Assembly: GCF_030163755.1 (NCBI RefSeq)
Contig: NZ_JASJOE010000036.1
Location: forward strand, 1-36,771
From: Roseicyclus amphidinii
GTDB lineage: Bacteria > Pseudomonadota > Alphaproteobacteria > Rhodobacterales > Rhodobacteraceae
Direction: 5' to 3'
DNA: 36,771 nucleotides
The notes below the pieces were generated by a model that was given only the letters and a program-made list of their open reading frames with translations, ran no database searches and was not told the DNA's origin. Below, piece after piece: positions 24,206 to 32,582 of the stretch. Within the stretch, counting starts at the first letter, position 1. The number at the start of each line of letters is the position of its first letter. Position numbers and translations under genes: made by a program.

Positions 24206-24658
24206 TTACAGCCATCGCCGCGTGTTTTCCAGATAGCGCGCGGCCTCCGCCCCGAAGGCACGGCGCAGCGCCGCCTCCTCGGGCAGGATGAAGCGCCGCT
24301 CGAGGATGGCGGCAAAGGCCACGGGCAGCGCCGCGCCGCTCAACGCGCCATGCCAGATCACCGCGCCCGACAGGATCGCCAGCATGCCCAGGTAGATCGG
24401 GTTGCGGCTGAAACGATAGGGCCCCTCGACGATCAGGGCGTGCGGGTCGTGATGCGGCTCGATCGTGGTCCGCTTGCGCCGGAACCACAGCGCCGCCCAC
24501 AGGATCAGCGCGACCCCCGCCAGCGCCAGCACAAGGCCAAGCCCCTGCCACAGCGGCCCGAACAGCCGCACCAGCGGCATCCAGCCCGCAAGGACCCACG
24601 CCAGCCCGAGGCCCAGCACAAGCCAGACCGGCGGCAGGTCCGGAAACCCCTTCAACAC
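24206..24658 (-). CDS. Isoprenylcysteine/phospholipid methyltransferase-like membrane protein
   Basis: The protein is 150 residues from GTG 24658. GGAGG sits seven bases upstream of this GTG, while the longer ATG at 24679 would place that SD inside the gene. There are three or four hydrophobic helices, then the ICMT/PEMT core: EPHHDPHALIVEGPYRFSRN (SAM-site His and Pro, then G-P-Y-R-x-S-R-N-P), IYLGM and, near the end, EEAALRRAFGAEAARYLENT. The family methylates membrane-bound substrates with S-adenosylmethionine; the substrate here is unknown. Confidence 0.85.
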   Translation of the reverse strand: MLKGFPDLPPVWLVLGLGLAWVLAGWMPLVRLFGPLWQGLGLVLALAGVALILWAALWFRRKRTTIEPHHDPHALIVEGPYRFSRNPIYLGMLAILSGAVIWHGALSGAALPVAFAAILERRFILPEEAALRRAFGAEAARYLENTRRWL

Positions 24659-24807
24659 AAAGGCACCTCCCTCGCGCATCGCGCCCCCGAGGCCACGCTA
24701 GTGCGCGCCGGAGGCCACGGCAACCGCTCGCCGCTTGCCCCGCGACAGGACCACATGCTAGCCCCGCCTCGGGCAAGGACACGGAAACAGGATCGGACAG
24801 GCACCCC

Positions 24808-25476
24808 ATGGCGGTTGACCCACAGCATGATGCGGCGCCGCGCGCCCTGCCCACGCGCCACAGCGCCGTTCCCGCGGACCCGCTCACGCCCATCGGGGAC
24901 TTCCCCCCGTTCCACAGGTTCTGGCAATACTGGATGCGCGATCATGCCAGCGTGCGGGTCGTGCTGCCCAACACCTACCGCGTCGACGCCGATGTCTGGC
25001 GCGGCGGCCATCCGGGCCGCGGGCAGTTGAAGCGGCTCAAGGCGCAGGGGATCGCCACGATCCTCAACCTGCGCGGCGGGCATGACACGGTCTCGAACGC
25101 GACCGAGAGGGCGCTCTGCGCCGAGCTGGACCTGCCGCTTCTGCACCTTGGGATGCGCGCCACCGCCCTGCCCCGGCGCGAGGTGCTGCAAGACCTGCTG
25201 ACGCTCCTGCGCGAGGTGCCCAAGCCCGTCTTCCTGCACTGCAAATCCGGGGCGGACCGCACCGCGCTTGCGGTCACGCTTTACCTGCATGTCATCAAGG
25301 GCCAACCGCTGGCCGAGGCGCGCCGCGCCTTCAGCTGGCGCTACGGTCATATCCGCTGGGGCAAGGCGCGCCCGCTGCACCAGTTCCTCGATGCCTATGC
25401 CGCGGCCCAGGCCGAAACCGGGATCGGCTTCGAGGAATGGCTCGACCGGCACTACGACCCCGCCGCCCTGTCCTGA
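24808..25476 (+). CDS. Dual-specificity/tyrosine phosphatase-like protein
   Basis: The protein is 222 residues and predicted cytoplasmic. The phosphatase P-loop is intact: VFLHCKSGADRTALAV, with Cys and Arg of CX5R. Upstream segments fit bacterial members of the fold: VDADVWRGGHPGRGQLKRL, IATILNLRGGHDTVS. A C-terminal extension (WRYGHIRWGKARPLHQFLDAY, split here as WRYGHIRWGK and LHQFLDAY) is typical of the Rhodobacterales group. No membrane segment or signal is seen. The substrate is unknown. The gene is divergent from the methyltransferase gene, with a 149-base gap. Confidence 0.87.
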   Translation: MAVDPQHDAAPRALPTRHSAVPADPLTPIGDFPPFHRFWQYWMRDHASVRVVLPNTYRVDADVWRGGHPGRGQLKRLKAQGIATILNLRGGHDTVSNATERALCAELDLPLLHLGMRATALPRREVLQDLLTLLREVPKPVFLHCKSGADRTALAVTLYLHVIKGQPLAEARRAFSWRYGHIRWGKARPLHQFLDAYAAAQAETGIGFEEWLDRHYDPAALS

Positions 25477-25510
25477 TCTGACCTGACCTGTCCTGATCTG
25501 GCCTGAACGC
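25471..25510 (+). repeat. 10-bp tandem repeat over a stop codon
   Basis: Four units of the form NCCTGANCTG run across the end of the phosphatase gene and just past it; the stop codon TGA is in the first unit. The last unit is degenerate. The result is alternating CCTGA/CCTGT steps with no obvious secondary structure. Confidence 0.7.
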
Positions 25511-25531
25511 CACCGAACCGCGGCGCAACGC

Positions 25532-25555
25532 AAAAGGGGCGCCCGAAGGCGCCCC
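25532..25555 (-). terminator. Intrinsic terminator of acnA
   Basis: GGGGCGCC (25536-25543) and GGCGCCCC (25548-25555) form a perfect 8-bp stem with a four-base loop. On the minus strand TTTT follows directly. It is 25 bases after the acnA stop. Confidence 0.85.
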
Positions 25556-25579
25556 CCTGTCTCGCATCACGCGCGGCGA

Positions 25580-28339
25580 TCACTCGGCCGCGACAGGTGC
25601 CTTGGCGAGGTCGCGCAGCACGTAGTGCAGCACGCCGCCATGCTCGATGTATTCGATCTCGATGGCGGTATCGATCCGGCACTTCAGCGTGATGTCCTTC
25701 GTCGTCCCGTCGCCATAGGTGATCGTCGCCGTCGTCTCCATCAGCGGCGTCACCGCGTCGAGCCCGTGGATATCGACCGTCTCGTCGCCCTTCAGACCCA
25801 GCGATTTCCGCGTGTCGCCCCCGGTGAACTCGAAGGGGATGACCCCCATGCCGACCAGGTTCGAGCGGTGGATGCGCTCGAAGCTTTCCGCGATCACGGC
25901 CTTGACGCCCAGAAGCGCCGTGCCCTTGGCCGCCCAGTCACGCGAAGAGCCCGCGCCATACTGCTCGCCGCCGAAGATCACCAGCGGCACGCCCGCCTCC
26001 TGGTAGGCCATCGCCGCCTCGAAGATCGAGGTCTGCGCGCCATCCGGCCCGAGGGTGTAGCCCCCCTCGACCCCGTCCAGCATCTCGTTCTTGATCCGGA
26101 TGTTGGCGAATGTGCCGCGCATCATGATCTCGTGGTTGCCGCGGCGCGACCCGTAGGAGTTGAACTCGCGCACCGGAACCTGCCGCTCGGTCAGGTAACG
26201 GCCCGCGGGGGTCGTGTCTTTGAACGAGCCCGCCGGGCTGATGTGGTCGGTCGTGATCATGTCGCCGAGGATCGCCAGCACCTTGGCCCCCTCGATGTTC
26301 GAGATCGTCCCCGGCTCCGCGCCCATGCCCTGGAAATAGGGCGGGTTCTGGATGTAGGTCGAGGTCGCGGGCCAGTCGTAGGTTTCCTGCTGCGGAACCT
26401 CGACGCCCTGCCACTTCTCGTCGCCCTTGAAGACATCGGCATACTTGGTCTGGAACGCCTCGCGGGTGACGGTCTGCTCGACCAGCTCGGCCACCTCCTG
26501 AGAGGTCGGCCAGATGTCCTTGAGGTAGACATCCTTGCCGTCCGGCGTCTGCGCGATCGGGTCGGTGGCGACATTGATGTTCATGTCACCGGCCAGCGCA
26601 TAGACCACCACCAGCGGCGGAGAGGCCAGGTAGTTGGCGCGCACGTCGGGCGAAATCCGGCCCTCGAAGTTGCGGTTGCCCGACAGGACCGAGGTGGCGA
26701 TCAGGTCGTTCTCGTTGATCGCCTTGGAGATCTCGGGCTGCAGCGGGCCCGAGTTCCCGATGCAGGTGGTGCAGCCATAGCCCACCAGGTTGAAGCCCAC
26801 GGCATCGAGGTCTTCCTGCAGGTTCGCGGCCTCGAGATAGGCCGAGACGACCTGCGAGCCGGGCGCGAGCGAGGTCTTGACCCAGGGCTTCCGCGTCAGC
26901 CCCAGCGCGCGCGCTTTCCGCGCCACAAGGCCCGCGCCGATCATCACGTAGGGGTTCGACGTGTTGGTGCAGGAGGTGATCGAGGCGATCACGACCGAGC
27001 CGTCACGCAGGGAATAGTCTTCGCCCTCGACAGCTGCCGTCTTGCGCGGATCGATCATCGCGTCGGGCGCAGGCCCCTCGGCGGCCATGTCGGTGGCCGG
27101 CTGCGTCTCGTCCTCGCCGCGGAAATCCGACACGGTCTTGAAGAACGCCTCCGACGCGCGGTCGAGCGCGACGTAATCCTGCGGCCGCTTCGGCCCCGAG
27201 ATGGCAGGCACGATGGTGCCCATGTCGAGCGTCAGCGTGTCGGTGTAGACCGGCGCATAATCCGCACCGCGCCAGAAGCCGTTCTCCTTGGCATAGGCCT
27301 CGACCAGCGCGATGACCTCTTCGGGGCGGCCGGTGTTGCGCAGGTAGCGGATCGTCTCGCCGTCGATGGGGAAGAAGCCGCAGGTGGCCCCGTATTCCGG
27401 CGCCATGTTGGCGATGGTCGCGCGGTCGGCCAGCGGCAGACGGTCAAGACCCTCGCCGTAGAACTCCACGAACTTGCCCACCACGCCCTTCTTGCGCAGC
27501 ATCTCCACGACCTTCAGCACGAGGTCCGTGCCGGTCGTCCCTTCCATCATCGAGCCGGTCAGCTCGAAGCCCACGACCTCGGGGATCAGCATCGAGATCG
27601 GCTGCCCCAGCATCGCGGCCTCGGCCTCGATCCCGCCGACGCCCCAGCCCAGAACGGCCGCGCCGTTGACCATCGTTGTGTGGCTGTCGGTGCCCACCAG
27701 CGTGTCGGGGTATGCGACCACCTCGCCCGACTGGTCCTTGTCGAACCACACGGTCTTGGACAGGTATTCAAGGTTCACCTGGTGGCAGATGCCCGTTCCG
27801 GGCGGCACCACGCGGAAATTGTCGAACGCGGTCTGCCCCCACTTGAGGAAGGTATACCGCTCCATGTTCCGCTCGTATTCGCGGTCCACGTTCATCTGGA
27901 AGGCGCGCGGGTTGCCGAACTCGTCGATCATCACCGAGTGGTCGATGACAAGGTCCACCGGGTTCAGCGGGTTGATCTTCTGCGGGTCGCCGCCCAGCGC
28001 CTTGATCCCGTCGCGCATCGCGGCAAGGTCCACCACCGCCGGAACGCCGGTGAAATCCTGCATCAGCACGCGCGCAGGCCGATAGGCGATCTCGCGCGGG
28101 TTCTTGCCGCCCTGCACGGCCCATTCGGAGAACGCCTTGATGTCATCGACGCTGACCGTCTTGCCATCCTCGAAGCGCAGCATGTTCTCCAGCACCACCT
28201 TGAGGGCGGCGGGCAGCTTCGAGAAATCGCCAAGCCCCGCGGCCTCGGCGGCGGCGATGGAGTAATAGGCGTAGCTCTGGTCACCGACCGTGAGCGTCTT
28301 GCGCGTCTTGGCGGTATCGTGGCCGACGGTAATGGGCAT
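25580..28339 (-). CDS. acnA: Aconitate hydratase A
   Basis: Aconitase converts citrate to isocitrate in the TCA cycle using a [4Fe-4S] cluster. The protein is 919 residues, AcnA/IRP1-like in length and order. Cluster ligands are Cys457 (ITSCTNTSNP), Cys523 and Cys526 (YGCTTCIGNSGP), the same spacing as in E. coli AcnA. The swivel domain at the C-terminus has GSRRGNHEIMMRGTFANIRI and YGAGSSRDWAAKG. GGAGG precedes the ATG. The gene is monocistronic, with a terminator after it and a palindrome about 106-121 bases before its start. As in other bacteria it might also bind RNA when the cluster is lost, but nothing in the sequence proves that. Confidence 0.97.
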   Translation of the reverse strand: MPITVGHDTAKTRKTLTVGDQSYAYYSIAAAEAAGLGDFSKLPAALKVVLENMLRFEDGKTVSVDDIKAFSEWAVQGGKNPREIAYRPARVLMQDFTGVPAVVDLAAMRDGIKALGGDPQKINPLNPVDLVIDHSVMIDEFGNPRAFQMNVDREYERNMERYTFLKWGQTAFDNFRVVPPGTGICHQVNLEYLSKTVWFDKDQSGEVVAYPDTLVGTDSHTTMVNGAAVLGWGVGGIEAEAAMLGQPISMLIPEVVGFELTGSMMEGTTGTDLVLKVVEMLRKKGVVGKFVEFYGEGLDRLPLADRATIANMAPEYGATCGFFPIDGETIRYLRNTGRPEEVIALVEAYAKENGFWRGADYAPVYTDTLTLDMGTIVPAISGPKRPQDYVALDRASEAFFKTVSDFRGEDETQPATDMAAEGPAPDAMIDPRKTAAVEGEDYSLRDGSVVIASITSCTNTSNPYVMIGAGLVARKARALGLTRKPWVKTSLAPGSQVVSAYLEAANLQEDLDAVGFNLVGYGCTTCIGNSGPLQPEISKAINENDLIATSVLSGNRNFEGRISPDVRANYLASPPLVVVYALAGDMNINVATDPIAQTPDGKDVYLKDIWPTSQEVAELVEQTVTREAFQTKYADVFKGDEKWQGVEVPQQETYDWPATSTYIQNPPYFQGMGAEPGTISNIEGAKVLAILGDMITTDHISPAGSFKDTTPAGRYLTERQVPVREFNSYGSRRGNHEIMMRGTFANIRIKNEMLDGVEGGYTLGPDGAQTSIFEAAMAYQEAGVPLVIFGGEQYGAGSSRDWAAKGTALLGVKAVIAESFERIHRSNLVGMGVIPFEFTGGDTRKSLGLKGDETVDIHGLDAVTPLMETTATITYGDGTTKDITLKCRIDTAIEIEYIEHGGVLHYVLRDLAKAPVAAE

Positions 28340-28444
28340 GGAAGCCTCCCTTCATCCGATCATGTGGGGGTCGTCATCTCGCTGTGCCGGATGCCACCGG
28401 CGCGCCTTTCGATCAAGGGCAAAGCCGAGGGGTGCGACACTAAT

Positions 28445-28460
28445 GTATGCCGTTGCATAC
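28445..28460. promoter_or_regulatory. Perfect palindrome upstream of acnA, candidate operator
   Basis: GTATGCcgttGCATAC has two perfect 6-bp arms and a 4-base spacer, in a locally AT-rich stretch. It is about 106-121 bases before the acnA start on the minus strand and about 200 bases before the cyclase start. The form suits a dimeric regulator such as a GntR- or LacI-type protein; I cannot name which. Confidence 0.45.
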
Positions 28461-28599
28461 CGGAAATGCCGACGCAGGGCAAAGGGATTTCTCGGCCGCC
28501 GGTCACGCCCCGACCGCTGCCGCGCTTGATCGCGCTTCCCCTTGTCCCGCGGCAATCGGTTGACCCGTGGCGCGCCACACCGATACCGTCAGCCAACTA

Positions 28600-28613
28600 T
28601 TGACACAAATCCA
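28600..28613 (+). promoter_or_regulatory. Imperfect FNR-like site / TTGACA -35-like element
   Basis: TTGACACAAATCCA matches 8 of 10 positions of TTGAT-N4-ATCAA, and its first six bases are the -35 consensus. It lies 50-63 bases before the proposed TTG start of the cyclase. No good -10 follows at 17 bases, so the promoter call is weak. Confidence 0.3.
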
Positions 28614-28662
28614 ACTTCGCCGCGACCCCTCCCCCTTTCGCGGCGACCGATGGAAGGCACCC

Positions 28663-30810
28663 TTGCAGCGATCCATCCTGTTTCTCGGCCTGACCCTGCT
28701 CCTGCTTCTGGTGGGGCTGCGCAGCCTCGATCCGGGGCCGGTCCACAGCCTGCGCGCGGGCTATTTCGACTTTCTCCAGACGCTCGCGCCGCGGCCCTAC
28801 CGCGACCTGCCGGTCCGGGTGGTCGATATCGACGAGCGCGCCCTGGCCGAGGTGGGCCAATGGCCCTGGCCGCGCGACACGCTGGCCGAGATGACCGACC
28901 GGGTCGCCGGGCTGGGCGCGGCGGTCATCGCCTATGACGTGCTCTTCGCCGAGCCGGACCGCTATTCCCCGGCCGAGCTGCTGCGCCGACCGCGCATCGC
29001 CGCGGCGCTGGGGGACGGGGTGGAGGCCGCGGCGCTGGAACGTCTCGACACCGACCTGGCCTTTGCCGCGGCACTGGCCCGCGCACCGGTGGTGCTGGGC
29101 CTGTCGCTGGCGCGCGAGGGCGCAGGCGCTGGCGCGGATCACCTGCGCGCGGGCCTCGTGCAGCTCGGCGCGGACCCGGCCGCGGGCCTGTTCCCGCTCA
29201 CCCGCACCACGCCGATCCTGCCGCCGCTGGCCGAGGCCGCCACCGGCATCGGCGGCATCAACGTCTCGCCACTGTCGGATCCGGGCCGCGTGCGGCGGGT
29301 GCCGCTGCTGTGGTCGGCCGGGGACGGGGTGATCGCCTCGCTCGGGCTCGAGGCGCTGCGCGTCGCACTGGGGGAAACCACGCTGATCCTGCGCGGGCTG
29401 GAAGAGGTCGAGGCGGCCCCCTCGCGCCTGCAGATGGGCGGCTACGACATCCCGCTCACGCCCGCGGGCGAGATCTGGGTGCGCTACCGGCCGGACGATC
29501 CACGGCTCTACGTCTCGGCCGCCGATGTGCTGGGCGATGACCCCGACCGGCTCAGGCCCAAGATCGAGGGGCAGATCGTGCTGGTCGGCACTTCGGCGGC
29601 GGGCCTGTTCGATCTGCGCACCAGCGCCCTAGGCGAGGTCGTGCCGGGCGTGTCGATCCACGCCCAGATCATCGAGCAGATCCTGACCGACGACTACCTC
29701 GTGCGCAACGACCTGATCGCGGGGCTGGAGATCGTGGCGCTGGTGATCCTCGGGCTCGTGACCACGGTCATGCTGGCCCGGACCCGGCCGATCCTCGCGC
29801 TGGCGGGCGGCGGGCTGGCCGCGCTCGGCACGGTGGCCGCCAGCTGGTTCGCCTTCCGCGAGGCGGGGCTCCTGGTCGACGCGAGCTTCCCGGTGATCGG
29901 CGGCGCGGTGAATTTCGCGCTGCTCGTGGCCTGGCGCTTCGTCTTCACCGACCGCGACAAGCGCCGGCTGCGCGCGTCCTTTGCGCAGTATCTCGCCCCA
30001 TCGGTGCTGTCGGAGATGGAGCGCAGCGACTACAACATCGCCCTCGGCGGCGAGCTGCGCGAGGTCACGGTCCTGTTCTCGGACATCCGCGACTTCACCG
30101 TCCTGAGCCGCGAGACGCCGGTGGAACGGCTCGTGCCGCTGCTCAACGGTCTGTTCACCGATCTGTCGGCCGAGATCCTGCGCGAAGAGGGCACGATCGA
30201 CAAGTTCATCGGCGACAGCGTCATGGCCTTCTGGAACGCGCCCCTGCCGGTCGAGACCCACGCGATGCGCGCGGCGATGGCCGCGCTTGCCATGCGGCGC
30301 GCGCTTGCGGCGTTCAACGCGCGCTCCGGCGCTGCGCCGATCCGCATCGGCGTCGGGCTGCATACCGGACCGGCCTCGGTCGGGAATTTCGGATCGGAAC
30401 AGAGGTTCAGCTATTCGGCGATCGGGGACACGGTCAACCTCGCGGCGCGGATCGAAGGCAGCGCGAAACACGTCGGCGCCGATCTGCTCGCCTCCGGGGC
30501 GGTGCGGGCCGCGGCACCCGGCCTCGCATGGCTCGAGGCGGGGGCGCTCGCCCTCAAGGGCGTGGGCGGGCGCACGCCGGTCCATGTGCTTGTCGGCGAT
30601 GAAGGGGTGGCACGCTCCGACGGCTTCCGCCGCCTGCAGGAGGCCCATGGCGCCCTCCTGCAGGCGCTGTGCGACCCCGCCGCCGATCCGACTGCGCCGT
30701 TGCAAAGCTGCACCAGACTGGCCGCCCGGATCGACGCGCCGCTCGCGCAGGTCTACGCGCGCCTGCCCGCGCGCCGCGACGACCTCCTGCCCGACACGAC
30801 GGAGGCATGA
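28663..30810 (+). CDS. CHASE2-domain class III adenylate cyclase
   Basis: The protein is about 715 residues. It has one N-terminal helix (SILFLGLTLLLLLVG), then a periplasmic CHASE2 sensor (about 25-340; VRVVDIDERALAEVGQWPWP, AYDVLFAEPD), three helices (about 350-430) and a C-terminal cyclase domain (from about 460). Metal-binding Asp474 (FSDIRDF) and Asp518 (IGDSVMAFW), purine-specifying Lys514 and Asp589, and the Asn592/Arg596 pair (NLAAR) are all present, so it should make cAMP from ATP. TTG 28663 has GGAAGG five bases upstream; GTG 28567 in the same frame has no SD. The stop is about 180 bases before the FecR-domain gene. Confidence 0.92.
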   Translation: MQRSILFLGLTLLLLLVGLRSLDPGPVHSLRAGYFDFLQTLAPRPYRDLPVRVVDIDERALAEVGQWPWPRDTLAEMTDRVAGLGAAVIAYDVLFAEPDRYSPAELLRRPRIAAALGDGVEAAALERLDTDLAFAAALARAPVVLGLSLAREGAGAGADHLRAGLVQLGADPAAGLFPLTRTTPILPPLAEAATGIGGINVSPLSDPGRVRRVPLLWSAGDGVIASLGLEALRVALGETTLILRGLEEVEAAPSRLQMGGYDIPLTPAGEIWVRYRPDDPRLYVSAADVLGDDPDRLRPKIEGQIVLVGTSAAGLFDLRTSALGEVVPGVSIHAQIIEQILTDDYLVRNDLIAGLEIVALVILGLVTTVMLARTRPILALAGGGLAALGTVAASWFAFREAGLLVDASFPVIGGAVNFALLVAWRFVFTDRDKRRLRASFAQYLAPSVLSEMERSDYNIALGGELREVTVLFSDIRDFTVLSRETPVERLVPLLNGLFTDLSAEILREEGTIDKFIGDSVMAFWNAPLPVETHAMRAAMAALAMRRALAAFNARSGAAPIRIGVGLHTGPASVGNFGSEQRFSYSAIGDTVNLAARIEGSAKHVGADLLASGAVRAAAPGLAWLEAGALALKGVGGRTPVHVLVGDEGVARSDGFRRLQEAHGALLQALCDPAADPTAPLQSCTRLAARIDAPLAQVYARLPARRDDLLPDTTEA

Positions 30811-30839
30811 CCGCCCTGCCATTTGCAAACTATGGGCAG

Positions 30840-30859
30840 ACAACACTTTTGATTGTTGT
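30840..30859. promoter_or_regulatory. Inverted repeat in an AT-rich island before the FecR-domain gene
   Basis: ACAACA (30840-30845) and TGTTGT (30854-30859) are separated by eight bases, in the most AT-rich stretch nearby (about 30820-30870). It is about 135-150 bases upstream of the FecR-domain gene start. It may mark a promoter and operator separate from the cyclase promoter. A terminator is less likely since the stem is short and AT-rich. Confidence 0.35.
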
Positions 30860-30991
30860 TATCATCTAAAGTCAGGGACATCGGCACGTCGCCGTTCGAC
30901 GGTCCCGGCCAGTTTCACCGACGCATTCCCCGTATCCTGCGGCGCCGGGAATGGCCGCATCAAAACCGCCCCGGTCTGGAAAGAGGCGCAG

Positions 30992-31852
30992 ATGAGACAG
31001 ATTTTCCTTTACGCGATTTCGACATGCCTGATCGGCCTGTTCTGGCCGGGCCCGGCCGCCGCCGCCCCCATTGCCACCGCCGTCGAGGTGGACGGCAGCG
31101 CGCAGGTCAGTTTCGGGGGCAACCGGAGCCGACTGTCGACCGGTGCCCGGATCGAGGAAGGCAGCGTGATCGAGACCGCCGACACCGGGCTCGTGCAGCT
31201 GACCTTCGACGATGGAACCAACATGGTGGTCGGTCCGCGCTCGCGGCTCGAGATCACCTCGGTCCTGATCGGCGGCGGCAACCGGGCCAGCCGCTTTGCC
31301 GTGAACGCCGTCGCGGGCGGCTTCCGCTTCCTGTCGGGCGGCAGCGACCCCGATGTCTATGACATCACGACCCCCACGGCGACGCTGGGCATCCGCGGCA
31401 CCGCCTTCGACATCGCGGTCGCGGGCCGCGACACGGCGCTGGCGCTGTTTACCGGCGAAGTCGAGATGTGCGCGCGCAACCAGCGGTGTTTCATCGTGCG
31501 CGGTCCGTGCGCGGTGGCGCGGACCGCGGGCCAGAACCGGATCCGCGGCGTCACGGGCCGCGATGCGGCCGAGCTGATCGCGGGGGCCTTCCCCCTCATC
31601 GGCCGCCAGAGGCCGCTGCGCCCCGAGTTCCGGGTGGAGGACGGCAGCTGCAACCGCTACCGCGTTCTCGAGGACGAGGCCTCGGTGACCCCGCAGCGTG
31701 CGCCCGAGCGCAACGATCCCGACCCCGAGCCGCCCAGCAGCAGCGCGGGGCGCAGCGGCGCGTCGGCCAGCGCGGTCAGCCCGGAGACCGGCGGCTCCAC
31801 CTCGGCCACCACCGGCACCGGCGGCGCGGGGGCCAGCGCCGTCATGCCGTAG
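30992..31852 (+). CDS. Exported FecR-domain protein
   Basis: The protein is 286 residues from ATG 30992, with AGAGG upstream. It has a signal peptide (IGLFWPGPAAAAP) and a FecR-like domain at about 30-160: VEVDGSAQVSFGG, GARIEEGSVIETADTGLVQL, LTFDDGTNMVVGPRSRLEI and ATLGIRGTAFDIAV. A short middle part has four cysteines, and the tail is Ser/Gly/Thr-rich and probably disordered. Classic FecR spans the inner membrane and relays iron signals to a sigma factor; this version lacks a membrane anchor and no sigma factor is nearby. FecR-domain proteins often sit next to CHASE2 cyclases, so a joint envelope-sensing role is plausible inference. Confidence 0.87.
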   Translation: MRQIFLYAISTCLIGLFWPGPAAAAPIATAVEVDGSAQVSFGGNRSRLSTGARIEEGSVIETADTGLVQLTFDDGTNMVVGPRSRLEITSVLIGGGNRASRFAVNAVAGGFRFLSGGSDPDVYDITTPTATLGIRGTAFDIAVAGRDTALALFTGEVEMCARNQRCFIVRGPCAVARTAGQNRIRGVTGRDAAELIAGAFPLIGRQRPLRPEFRVEDGSCNRYRVLEDEASVTPQRAPERNDPDPEPPSSSAGRSGASASAVSPETGGSTSATTGTGGAGASAVMP

Positions 31853-32056
31853 ATGCGCTGGAGCGGCCGCACACGCCCCCCCCTCGCGTGGTGCGCCGGT
31901 CGCTTTTGTCGCAGCGATACGGATTGCGCGCAGGGCCGCGGCACGGGAACGTGCCCGCGCAAATCCGGGGCGCGACCGCGGGTCGGCCCCGCCGCCACGC
32001 AGGACCGCCGACACAGACCAGCGGCGCGCGCGCCCGACCACCGAGTAGATGTCCAG

Positions 32057-32437
32057 ATGAGTATGACCGCCCTTTTCCTGATCCTCGCAGCCCTGCAGGT
32101 GAAGCATTTGTTTGCGGATTACGTGCTCCAGAGCGCGTGGATGGTGCGCAACAAGGGCCGCTACGCGCATCCCGGCGGCCTTGCCCATTCGGGGCTGCAC
32201 AGCGCCCTGACGGTGCTGGTCCTGGTCTTCGCGCCGCTCGGGCTGGGCGCGGTGCTGCTGATCGCGCTGGGAGAGTTCGTCATCCATTACCACATGGACT
32301 GGGCCAAGGACGCCATCCTCAAGCGGTCCACCGCGACCCCGAAAGACTGGGCATACTGGGTCATCACCGGGCTGGACCAGTTCGTTCACCAGGTCACGCT
32401 TCTGGGCATCGCGCTGGCGGCGGTCCTGCTGGCCTGA
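32057..32437 (+). CDS. DUF3307 membrane protein
   Basis: The protein is 126 residues from ATG 32057 (a second ATG two codons later is possible; neither has a strong SD). It has about three or four helices. Conserved DUF3307 residues are visible: LQVKHLFADYVLQSAWM, HSGLHSALTVLV, EFVIHYHMDWAKD and LDQFVHQVTLLGIAL. The repeated His/Asp residues at the membrane edge hint at metal binding or catalysis, but the family function is unknown. The 204 bases between the FecR-domain stop and this start show no gene. Confidence 0.8.
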   Translation: MSMTALFLILAALQVKHLFADYVLQSAWMVRNKGRYAHPGGLAHSGLHSALTVLVLVFAPLGLGAVLLIALGEFVIHYHMDWAKDAILKRSTATPKDWAYWVITGLDQFVHQVTLLGIALAAVLLA

Positions 32438-32505
32438 CCGCTCGAAACCCGCGCGACCGGTCGGAGACCCGGCCCCTTCGTTCGCTTTTCATGAACGTTA
32501 TCCCC

Positions 32506-32519
32506 AAAATATGAATTTT
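32506..32519. promoter_or_regulatory. AT-rich inverted repeat before dabB
   Basis: AAAAT-ATGA-ATTTT is a perfect 5-bp inverted repeat in a locally AT-rich run (about 32485-32520), 63-76 bases before the dabB start. AT-rich islands in such GC-rich DNA often mark promoters. A LysR-type regulator would be typical for carbon-uptake genes, but none is in the window. Confidence 0.35.
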
Positions 32520-32582
32520 TGATCCGCGCACCCTCCTGTTACGGCGACGCCATACCGCTTGCCCCAGCAGGAGCCCCGCGTC

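Larger units (their letters stand above)
28340..28662. other. Divergent promoter region between acnA and the cyclase gene
   Basis: This gap of about 320 bases holds no convincing gene if the cyclase begins at TTG 28663. It contains the palindrome at 28445-28460 and a TTGACA-containing FNR-like element at 28600-28613. The open frame from GTG 28567 that continues into the cyclase uses codons rare here (CTA, TTG, ACA, CAA, CTT), which argues that it is leader sequence. Confidence 0.5.

Noticed and set aside
23401-24315. Longer DUF1223 protein starting at 24315
   Set aside because: The extra 65 residues are Arg-rich, lie in front of a clean signal peptide, and run into the methyltransferase gene on the same strand. 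ATG 24120 is preferred.
25625-28603. A 992-codon plus-strand frame opposite acnA
   Set aside because: The minus strand encodes aconitase with all its cluster ligands. The plus-strand product is Arg/His/Gly-rich with no motif.
30807-30869. A 20-codon ORF overlapping the cyclase stop, ending in a hydrophobic stretch (TTLLIVVII)
   Set aside because: The only SD-like GGAGG is one base from its ATG, and its codon use is unlike the genome. I read it as the AT-rich promoter region of the FecR-domain gene.
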